A stretch of DNA of 10,833 bases. It comes from Azohydromonas lata NBRC 102462. Lineage in GTDB: Bacteria; Pseudomonadota; Gammaproteobacteria; Burkholderiales; Burkholderiaceae_C. Below, piece after piece: positions 1 through 5,654 of this stretch. The notes under the pieces were generated by a model. The model saw only the letters and a list, made by a program, of their open reading frames with translations. It made no database searches and was not told where the DNA came from. Location: assembly GCA_945878385.1 (NCBI GenBank), contig CAMCTE010000084.1, positions 1 to 10,833 on the forward strand, written 5' to 3'. Positions within the stretch are counted from its first letter, which is position 1; the number at the start of each line of letters is the position of its first letter. The translations under genes and the position numbers were made by a program.

Positions 1-219
1 AACACTGCTGGTGTCCACCGTGGGCAGCGTGACCGCCGGTGATGTGGTGCTGCCGCTGGTACCACCGCCGCTGGCGCTGCTGCCCCCGCCGCTGCCCGCG
101 GTGGGAGGCGCGGCCGCGCCCGACCCGCCGCCGCCACAGGCGACCAGGCTGAGCACAAGACTGAAGACGCCGGCGGTTCGGCGCCAACCTTGGTGAGGAA
201 AGGTAGTTTTACTACGCAT
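1..219 (-). CDS. Lipoprotein of unknown function, N-terminal part only (runs off the left edge)
   Basis: An open minus-strand frame runs from an ATG at 219 to the window edge (73 codons, no stop). It begins with a clear type II signal peptide: a basic n-region ending in Trp-Arg-Arg (residues 12-14), a hydrophobic stretch at residues 16-27, and lipobox Leu-Val-Ala-Cys with the lipidated Cys at residue 28. The residue after Cys is Gly, not Asp, which under the E. coli Lol rule favours the outer membrane. After the Cys comes a low-complexity Gly/Ser/Ala/Thr linker of about 30 residues, a common tether for an exported domain. That domain is outside the window, so its function cannot be read. The gene is divergent from the pullulanase gene and shares its short upstream region, so a role in glucan binding or breakdown is plausible but inferred. 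The Shine-Dalgarno is weak. A further in-frame ATG at 294 would give an implausibly long signal peptide. Confidence 0.72.
   Translation of the reverse strand, partial: MRSKTTFPHQGWRRTAGVFSLVLSLVACGGGGSGAAAPPTAGSGGGSSASGGGTSGSTTSPAVTLPTVDTSSV
203..215. promoter_or_regulatory. Candidate operator 1, dyad GTAGT-TTT-ACTAC
   Basis: The sequence is a perfect 5-bp dyad around three T bases. It is the inverted copy of the box at 279-291, and with one flanking base the identity is 14 of 14 (202-215 against 279-292). It lies just inside the assigned 5' end of the lipoprotein gene, over codons 2-6, where a bound protein could block transcription of that gene. The inner GT-N3-AC spacing resembles operators of FadR-type GntR regulators, but the regulator is not in the window and its family is inference. 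Confidence 0.6.
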
Positions 220-278
220 GAAGTACCCGGCGCTTGCGGATGAAGCCTGCAGTTTAGGAGCCTGGTGGACTTTCGGTT

Positions 279-291
279 GTAGTAAAACTAC
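279..291. promoter_or_regulatory. Candidate operator 2, dyad GTAGT-AAA-ACTAC
   Basis: This is the second copy of the 13-bp dyad, in the opposite orientation to the copy at 203-215, with centres 76 bp apart. It lies 38 bases upstream of the pullulanase start codon, in the stretch where that gene's promoter should be. An AT-rich exact repeat in such GC-rich DNA is unlikely to be chance. I could not place a convincing -35/-10 pair next to it. Confidence 0.6.
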
Positions 292-329
292 CATTCCGAA
301 GTTCTGTTTCTTTCCTGCAAGGCCCTTCG

Positions 330-3137
330 ATGTTGCTTGCCCGCATACTGTTGTCGACGCTCTTGTCCGCCGCAGGACTGTTGTCACCCACCGGGGCGCA
401 GGGTGCCGAGGGGCCCGGCTTGAAGGCCTGCAACGCGCCTGAGGCCAGCCGTCGCCTGGGCCCTGCACCGTCGCCCACCTGGAGCCGTTTGACCGCGCGG
501 GCTGCATTCCTGGACGGCCGCACGCTGCGGCTGGGCCATTCGGTGCAGACGCGCGGAGTGGACCGCTGGGTCTTGGCCAGCGGCGATGCCCTGGCCTTGC
601 AGCTTGAACTGGGTGTCGTGCTGGAGGCCCGCATTCGCGCGCTGCCCCTGACGAAACTTGAACGAGCGGACGAGGCGCGTGCGCGGGCTTCAGCGGCCGC
701 CCGTGCAACTGCCCACTTGGGTGAGGGTGGGGTGTGGGCCTTGCCCGACCCACCGCCAGCCGCTGACGACGCCTGGCGCGCGCTGCATGAGGAGCCCTTG
801 GCGGTGGTGGGCTTGGATGCCCAAGGGCGCGTGGTGGCGGCCGAACGGGTGCAGGCCGCGCAGGCGCTGGACGACCTGTATGCGCAGGCCGCGCAATGGC
901 CGGCCTTGGGGGTGACGGTGCGGCCGGGGAAGGGTGCCGGCACCGGCGCGGGCAGTCTGGCCGAACCGGGAACCGAATGGGCCTTGTGGGCACCCACGGC
1001 GCGCCGGGTGTGGGTGTGCTTGCACGGCCCGCGCGGTGGGGCCGCCACGGCGCTGTGGCCCGCTGAGCGCGAGGCGCACACCGGCATCTGGCGGGTGCGT
1101 CATGCACAGGACTTGCGGGGCCGCACCTACCGCTATCTGGTCGAGGTGTTCGTTCCGGGCGAGGGTTGGGTGCGCAACCGGGTGACCGACCCCTATTCCA
1201 TCAGCCTGACCGCCGATTCGCAGCACAGCTACATCGGCGACCTGGAAGATCCTTCCCTGGCCCCGCGCGGATGGCGCGGCCACGCGCGGCCTGCAGCGCC
1301 CACCCATGCAGTGGACATGTTCATCAGCGAACTGCATGTGCGCGACTTCTCAGCCAGCGACCGCAGTGTGCCGGCCGCGCAACGCGGCAAATACCGGGCC
1401 TTCACACATACCCACAGCCTGGGCATGCGGCACCTGAGCGCCCTGGCGCGCGCAGGCCTGACCGATGTGCACCTGCTGCCCATCTTCGACCTGGCCACCG
1501 TGCCCGAGCGCGGATGCAAGAGCCCCGACGAACGGCAGTTGCGCGCCGCAGCACCCGACGCGGCCCGCCAGCAGGCGCTGGTGCAGGCCGTGGCCCAGCG
1601 GGACTGCTACAACTGGGGCTACGACCCCTGGCATTTCAATGCGCCCGAAGGCAGTTTCGCCAGCGATGCGAACGACCCGGCGGTGCGCATCCGCGAACTT
1701 CGGCAGATGGTGATGGCGCTGCATGCCCAGGGTCTGCGGGTGGGCATGGATGTGGTCTACAACCACATGTCGGCCTCGGGCCAGAACCCGCGCTCGGTGC
1801 TGGACCGCATCGTGCCGGGCTACTACCACCGGCTCAACGCCCTGGGCGAGGTGGAGCGTTCCACCTGCTGCGACAACACCGCCACCGAGCACCGGATGAT
1901 GCGGCGGTTGATGATCGATTCGGCCGTGCTGTGGGCGCGTCACCATGCGATCGATTCCTTTCGCTTTGACCTGATGGGCCACCAGCCCCGCGAAGCGATG
2001 GAAGCCCTGCAGGCGGCGGTGAACGAGGCCGCCGGGCGCTTCGTGCCGCTGATTGGTGAGGGTTGGAACTTCGGCGAGATTGCCAACGGTGCCCGCTTCG
2101 AGCAGGCCTCGCAGCTGTCGCTCAACGGCAGCGGCATCGGCACCTTCAACGACCGCCTGCGCGATGCGGCTCGCGGTACGCGTCACGGGGACGATGTGGC
2201 CACCACCGTCTCGCGCAAGGGCTGGATCAACGGCGCGCAGGGGCGCGAGCTGGCCGAGGCCGCCGACCTCATCCGCGCGGGGCTGGCCGGCTCTTTGCGC
2301 GATGTGGTGCTGCCCCTGCAAGACGGCCGCACCGTGGCCGCGCAGGACTTGGTCTACAGCGGCCAGCCCGCCGGTTATGTGAGCGAACCCGGCGAGGTGG
2401 TGAACTATGTGGAGAACCACGACAACCCCACGCTCTTCGACCTCAACGCCTTCAAGCTGCCCCTGAACACGGGCGCGATGGCCCGCGCACAGTTGCAGGT
2501 GCTGGGCTCGGCCCTGGTGGCGTTGTCGCAAGGTGTGGCGTACTGGCACGCAGGGCAGGAGATCCTGCGTTCCAAGTCCATGGACATGAACAGCTTTGAT
2601 TCGGGCGATTGGTTCAACCGGCTGGACTGGAGCCTGCGCGACACCGGATTCGGTGCCGGCCTGCCCCCGGGGCAAGACAGCCGCGCCTTCTGGCCGGCGA
2701 TGGCGCCCCGCCTGGTGCAGCCGGGCATCAAGCCCACGCCGCAGGTGATCCGTTTCAGCCGCGATGCGCACCTGGACCTGCTGCGCCTGCGGGCTTCTAC
2801 GCCGCTGCTGCGCTTGCCCACGGCGCAGGCCATCCGCGAGCGGGTGAGCTTCCCGGGCAGCGGGCCGGGTGCACGCGCCGATTTGATTGCCATGCGCATC
2901 GAGGGGCGCGGCTGGCCGGATTCACCGCACACCGCGGTACTGGTGGTGTTGAATGCAGCTGACGAGGCCGGCGTGTTGGTGTTGAAGCCTGAGGAAGCCG
3001 CGGCATGGGTTTTGCACCCCGTGTTGGCATCACCCGAGGCCGCCGATGGCCGTCTGCGGGAGCAGGCGCGGTGGGCAGCACCGCAGCGGAGCATCACCGT
3101 TCCTCCGCGCAGTGCTGCAGTATTCGTGGTGCCCTGA
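330..3137 (+). CDS. pulA: Exported pullulanase-type alpha-1,6-glucosidase (GH13 debranching enzyme)
   Basis: This 935-residue enzyme should hydrolyse alpha-1,6 branch points of pullulan, starch or glycogen-type glucans outside the cytoplasm. A Sec signal peptide covers about residues 1-25, with cleavage near Thr-Gly-Ala-Gln-Gly. There is no lipobox Cys, unlike Klebsiella PulA. Domains in order are a pullulanase N2-like region ending in LDDLYA (about 40-195), a CBM48-like beta-sandwich (about 212-300), the GH13 barrel (about 325-800) and a pullulanase-type C-terminal beta domain. The debranching-enzyme signature YNWGYDP is at 427-433. The GH13 regions are all intact: DVVYNH at 474-479, FRFD with nucleophile Asp547, GEGW with acid/base Glu577, and NHD at 696-698. 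The ATG at 330 is chosen because the signal peptide starts there; AAGG lies about 9 bases upstream. No clear terminator follows. The divergent lipoprotein gene and shared dyads suggest co-regulation. Family assignment is secure; strict pullulanase versus limit-dextrinase preference is not. Confidence 0.93.
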   Translation: MLLARILLSTLLSAAGLLSPTGAQGAEGPGLKACNAPEASRRLGPAPSPTWSRLTARAAFLDGRTLRLGHSVQTRGVDRWVLASGDALALQLELGVVLEARIRALPLTKLERADEARARASAAARATAHLGEGGVWALPDPPPAADDAWRALHEEPLAVVGLDAQGRVVAAERVQAAQALDDLYAQAAQWPALGVTVRPGKGAGTGAGSLAEPGTEWALWAPTARRVWVCLHGPRGGAATALWPAEREAHTGIWRVRHAQDLRGRTYRYLVEVFVPGEGWVRNRVTDPYSISLTADSQHSYIGDLEDPSLAPRGWRGHARPAAPTHAVDMFISELHVRDFSASDRSVPAAQRGKYRAFTHTHSLGMRHLSALARAGLTDVHLLPIFDLATVPERGCKSPDERQLRAAAPDAARQQALVQAVAQRDCYNWGYDPWHFNAPEGSFASDANDPAVRIRELRQMVMALHAQGLRVGMDVVYNHMSASGQNPRSVLDRIVPGYYHRLNALGEVERSTCCDNTATEHRMMRRLMIDSAVLWARHHAIDSFRFDLMGHQPREAMEALQAAVNEAAGRFVPLIGEGWNFGEIANGARFEQASQLSLNGSGIGTFNDRLRDAARGTRHGDDVATTVSRKGWINGAQGRELAEAADLIRAGLAGSLRDVVLPLQDGRTVAAQDLVYSGQPAGYVSEPGEVVNYVENHDNPTLFDLNAFKLPLNTGAMARAQLQVLGSALVALSQGVAYWHAGQEILRSKSMDMNSFDSGDWFNRLDWSLRDTGFGAGLPPGQDSRAFWPAMAPRLVQPGIKPTPQVIRFSRDAHLDLLRLRASTPLLRLPTAQAIRERVSFPGSGPGARADLIAMRIEGRGWPDSPHTAVLVVLNAADEAGVLVLKPEEAAAWVLHPVLASPEAADGRLREQARWAAPQRSITVPPRSAAVFVVP

Positions 3138-3161
3138 ACTGGGGCGCGGCAGAGCGCTGAT

Positions 3162-3178
3162 CGCACCAAGTTTGTGCA
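3162..3178 (+). promoter_or_regulatory. Candidate NtrC binding site 1 upstream of amt
   Basis: The sequence CGCACC-AAGT-TTGTGCA matches the enterobacterial NtrC consensus TGCACC-N4-TGGTGCA at 11 of 13 specified positions. Its centre is about 104 bp upstream of the predicted sigma-54 transcription start. It lies 25 bases after the pullulanase stop codon. The call rests on consensus match and position. Confidence 0.6.
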
Positions 3179-3192
3179 GCACAACGGTCGAG

Positions 3193-3209
3193 TGCACCGA
3201 AGCGGTGTG
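3193..3209 (+). promoter_or_regulatory. Candidate NtrC binding site 2 upstream of amt
   Basis: The sequence TGCACC-GAAG-CGGTGTG matches the NtrC consensus at 10 of 13 specified positions. Its centre is 31 bp from that of site 1. This is three helical turns, close to the spacing of the paired enhancer sites at E. coli glnA, so two NtrC dimers would bind on the same DNA face. Confidence 0.58.
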
Positions 3210-3222
3210 ATCCGGCCTGTAG

Positions 3223-3242
3223 GGGGCGCGACGCCGCGCCCC
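3223..3242 (+). repeat. GC hairpin between the NtrC sites and the sigma-54 element
   Basis: A perfect 8-bp stem (GGGGCGCG paired with CGCGCCCC) encloses a 4-base loop. No T-tract follows, so it is not a standard intrinsic terminator, although it could slow read-through from the pullulanase gene. Its right arm can pair instead with 3140-3150 just after the pullulanase stop (11 bp, TGGGGCGCGGC against GCCGCGCCCCA). Base composition alone could produce this. Confidence 0.4.
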
Positions 3243-3247
3243 AATTC

Positions 3248-3263
3248 GGGCATGTGGCTTGCA
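3248..3263 (+). promoter_or_regulatory. Candidate sigma-54 (-24/-12) promoter of amt
   Basis: GGGCAT-GTGGC-TTGCA matches the sigma-54 consensus TGGCAC-N5-TTGCA at 9 of 11 positions. It keeps the invariant GG and GC dinucleotides (3249-3250 and 3261-3262) separated by exactly 10 bases. The predicted transcription start is near 3274, leaving a leader of about 53 bases. Paired NtrC-like sites upstream at suitable distances make this stronger than either element alone. Confidence 0.62.
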
Positions 3264-3316
3264 TGCTGATGGTGCACAACCACACAGGATGGTGCGCCGC
3301 ACCGTCCACTCGCACT

Positions 3317-3320
3317 GGAG
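3317..3320 (+). promoter_or_regulatory. Ribosome binding site that fixes the TTG start of amt
   Basis: GGAG lies 6 bases before the TTG at 3327. No in-frame ATG or GTG occurs between the Shine-Dalgarno and the first membrane segment, so the rare TTG start is preferred. Confidence 0.65.
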
Positions 3321-3326
3321 AACCCC

Positions 3327-4529
3327 TTGGAGTCGATCAAGCCGGGCGCCGACGCGCTCTTCATTTTGCTGGGCGCCATCATGGTGCTGGCCATGCATGC
3401 GGGCTTTGCCTTTTTGGAACTGGGCACCGTGCGCCAGAAGAATCAGGTCAATGCGCTCGTGAAGATCCTGGTGGACTTTTCGGTGTCCACCGTTGCGTAT
3501 TTCTTTGTGGGCTACACGGTGGCCTACGGCACCGACTTCATGACCGGCGCCGGCACACTGGCCGCCAACAACGGCTATGAACTGGTCAAGTTCTTCTTCC
3601 TGCTGACCTTTGCGGCGGCCATTCCGGCCATCGTCTCCGGTGGCATCGCCGAGCGCGCGCGCTTTGGCCCGCAGTTGATTGCCACGGCGGTGATCGTGGG
3701 CCTCATCTACCCCTTCTTCGAAGGCGCGGTGTGGGGTGCGGATTCGGCCTTCCAGGCGTGGGTGAAGGGCATCGGCGGGGCCGATTTCCACGACTTTGCC
3801 GGCAGTGTGGTGGTGCACGCGGTGGGCGGCTGGATTGGGCTGGCCGCGGTGGTGCTGCTGGGCGCGCGGCACAACCGTTACCGCAAGGACGGTTCACTGA
3901 GCGCGCACCCGCCTTCAAGCATTCCCTTCCTGGCCCTGGGCGCTTGGATCCTGGCGGTGGGCTGGTTTGGTTTCAATGTGATGAGCGCGCAGACCATCGA
4001 CAAGATCTCCGGCCTGGTGGCAGTGAATTCGCTCATGGCCATGGTGGGCGGCACGCTGGTGGCGGTGCTGATGGGCCGCAACGACCCGGGCTTTGCCTAC
4101 AACGGCCCCTTGGCGGGCCTGGTGGCCGTGTGCGCGGGGTCGGATGTGATGCATCCGGCTGGCGCGCTGGTGGTGGGCGGTGCGGCCGGTGGCCTGTTCG
4201 TGCTGTTCTTCACCTGGACGCAGAACAAGTGGAAGATCGACGATGTGCTGGGCGTGTGGCCGCTGCATGGCTTGTGTGGGGCGTGGGGCGGTATCGCCTG
4301 CGGGATCTTCGGCCAGGAAGCCTTGGGCGGCTTGGGGGGCGTCAGCCTGATGTCGCAAGTGATCGGCACGCTGGCCGGCGTGGCTTGGGCTTTGACCGGC
4401 GGTTTCCTGGTGTACGGCGTGCTGCGCATGGCCATGGGCCTGCGCCTGAGCGCTGAAGAGGAATTCAACGGCGCCGACCTGTCGATTCACCGGATCGGTG
4501 CCACACCGGAGCGGGAGACCACCTGGTGA
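3327..4529 (+). CDS. amt: Ammonium transporter, Amt/MEP/Rh family
   Basis: This 400-residue inner-membrane channel should take up ammonium, probably under nitrogen limitation. Most of its length is hydrophobic helices, as expected for the 11-helix Amt fold, and there is no cleavable signal peptide. Residues known from E. coli AmtB are present: the structural Asp156 and first pore His164 in the D-x7-H motif, second pore His314 in PLHG, phenylalanine-gate candidates Phe95 and Phe216, and Trp136 and Ser220 of the outer ammonium site. The cytoplasmic tail retains an ADLSIH motif equivalent to the AmtB segment that docks the PII protein GlnK. Translation starts at TTG 3327 behind GGAG. Paired NtrC-like sites and a sigma-54 element lie upstream. 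Unusually, glnK is not next to it. The stop overlaps the start of the next gene by 4 bases, so the two are translationally coupled. Family assignment is secure; substrate follows from the family. Confidence 0.95.
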   Translation: MESIKPGADALFILLGAIMVLAMHAGFAFLELGTVRQKNQVNALVKILVDFSVSTVAYFFVGYTVAYGTDFMTGAGTLAANNGYELVKFFFLLTFAAAIPAIVSGGIAERARFGPQLIATAVIVGLIYPFFEGAVWGADSAFQAWVKGIGGADFHDFAGSVVVHAVGGWIGLAAVVLLGARHNRYRKDGSLSAHPPSSIPFLALGAWILAVGWFGFNVMSAQTIDKISGLVAVNSLMAMVGGTLVAVLMGRNDPGFAYNGPLAGLVAVCAGSDVMHPAGALVVGGAAGGLFVLFFTWTQNKWKIDDVLGVWPLHGLCGAWGGIACGIFGQEALGGLGGVSLMSQVIGTLAGVAWALTGGFLVYGVLRMAMGLRLSAEEEFNGADLSIHRIGATPERETTW

Positions 4530-4876
4530 ACGTCACCGCGGTGGTGTGGGGTATCCCCAACTGCGACACCGTCAAGGGCATGCGCACCGCACTGGCGCAA
4601 GCGGGCTGGGTAGTGGACTTCCGTGATTTCAAGAAGCTGGGCGTGCCGCAGGATCGCCTGCCGGTGTGGGCAGCGGCCGTGGGGTGGGAGCGGCTGCTCA
4701 ACCGGCAGGGCACCACCTGGAAGAAGCTGGAGCCTGCGGTGCAAGCGGCTGCTGCGGATGCCGCCGGTGCTGCGGCCTTGATGGCCGCACAGCCCAGTGT
4801 GGTCAAGCGCCCGGTGATCGAGTGGCCCGACGGCCGCATCACGGTGGGCAAGGTGGCGGTTTCGCCGCCGGCTTGA
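4526..4876 (+). CDS. ArsC/Spx-family thioredoxin-fold protein (YffB-like)
   Basis: This 116-residue cytoplasmic protein opens with the family signature GIPNCDT. It carries a single cysteine, Cys13, as the presumed thiol nucleophile, and later the KRPV segment that forms the cis-proline loop in ArsC-like folds. The pattern and length fit the YffB branch of the ArsC/Spx family rather than dedicated arsenate reductases, and no other ars gene is near. YffB-type proteins are thought to act as glutathione-dependent thiol reductases, but the physiological substrate is not established. It starts at GTG 4526, sharing the bases GTGA with the amt stop, behind a GGAG at 4513-4516. The overlap places it in the amt transcript, hence possibly under nitrogen control. 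The family is confident; the function is not. Confidence 0.88.
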   Translation: MNVTAVVWGIPNCDTVKGMRTALAQAGWVVDFRDFKKLGVPQDRLPVWAAAVGWERLLNRQGTTWKKLEPAVQAAAADAAGAAALMAAQPSVVKRPVIEWPDGRITVGKVAVSPPA

Positions 4877-4962
4877 AGAACCGGCCCATCGCGCCACCGT
4901 TGCACGCCGGGTGTGACCGACGGCCTAGGCGCCAACCCCAGTCCGGCTGATAAGCTCTGACG

Positions 4963-5649
4963 ATGTTTACCGGCATTGTTCAAGGTGTGGCGGCGGTTGA
5001 CGCCCTCACCGACCGTTCGGGCCTGCGCACGCTGCGCATGGCCTTTCCTTCCGAATTCCTTCAAGGCGTGGAGATTGGCGCCAGCATTGCGCTCGATGGT
5101 GTGTGCCTGACGGTCACGCGCTTTGATGTGGCCGCCTCCTCCGCCGAATTCGATGTGATGCAGCAGACCCTGAACCTCACGACGCTTGGCGGCCTGCGGG
5201 TGGGCTCGCGGGTGAACGCCGAACGCGCTGCGCGGGAAGGCGCCGAGGTGGGCGGTCATGTGCTCAGCGGTCATGTGGACTTCTGCGCCCAGGTGGCCCA
5301 GGTGCGCCAGCCCGAGAACAACCGCGTGTTGCGTTTTGCCGTTCCCGCGCCCTGGATGCGTTATGTGTTCGCCAAGGGCTACATCGCCGTCAACGGGGCG
5401 AGCCTGACGGTGGCCGAAGCGGGCCACGAAGAGGGCGGAAGCGGTTGGTTCGAAGTGTGGTTGATTCCCGAAACCCTGCGCATGACCACCTTTGGCGACA
5501 AGCGCGAGGGCGATGCGGTACACATCGAAATTGAACGGGCCACGCAGGTGATGGTGGACACGGTGCGCCGCGCCCTGGACGAACGGCTGGGCCCCCTGAT
5601 GCCGGTGCTGCAAGACCTGGCCCGCGAACGCGGCCTGAACTGGAACTGA
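4963..5649 (+). CDS. ribE: Riboflavin synthase alpha chain (E. coli RibC type)
   Basis: Riboflavin synthase converts two molecules of 6,7-dimethyl-8-ribityllumazine into riboflavin and a pyrimidine, the last step of vitamin B2 synthesis. The 228 residues show the usual tandem repeat of two lumazine-binding barrels. The first has MFTGIV at the N-terminus, then DGVCLTV and GGHVLSGHVD. The second has VNGASLTV and IPETLRMTTFG, followed by a C-terminal helix (VMVDTVRRAL). The ENNR segment and the pattern around it resemble E. coli RibC. The expected partners ribD, ribBA and ribH are absent from both sides, so this copy stands outside a rib operon. It may be the only synthase or a second one. No strong Shine-Dalgarno precedes the ATG at 4963, but MFTGIV fixes the start. 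I see no FMN riboswitch in the 86 bases upstream. sbcB follows after 5 bases. Confidence 0.93.
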   Translation: MFTGIVQGVAAVDALTDRSGLRTLRMAFPSEFLQGVEIGASIALDGVCLTVTRFDVAASSAEFDVMQQTLNLTTLGGLRVGSRVNAERAAREGAEVGGHVLSGHVDFCAQVAQVRQPENNRVLRFAVPAPWMRYVFAKGYIAVNGASLTVAEAGHEEGGSGWFEVWLIPETLRMTTFGDKREGDAVHIEIERATQVMVDTVRRALDERLGPLMPVLQDLARERGLNWN

Positions 5650-5654
5650 AGGCC

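Noticed and set aside
217..294. Upstream in-frame ATG at 294 as the start of the lipoprotein gene.
   Set aside because: It would add 25 residues before the signal peptide. The ATG at 219 gives a normal 27-residue lipoprotein leader.
1350..2771. A 473-codon open frame on the minus strand opposite the pullulanase gene.
   Set aside because: It is a codon-bias shadow of the GH13 catalytic region, with no family motif and no plausible start context.
3291..3303. GGTGCG-C-CGCACC dyad in the amt leader as a possible operator or hairpin.
   Set aside because: A one-base loop cannot form a hairpin as written. It occurs once, is GC-rich and does not match the NtrC spacing.
4526..4876. Annotation as a true arsenate reductase (ArsC).
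   Set aside because: There are no ars neighbours, and the GIPNCDT motif with a single Cys fits the YffB-like branch better.
4867..4885. GCCGG/CCGGC inverted repeat around the stop of the ArsC-like gene as a terminator.
   Set aside because: The stem is only 5 bp, with a 9-base loop and no T-tract.
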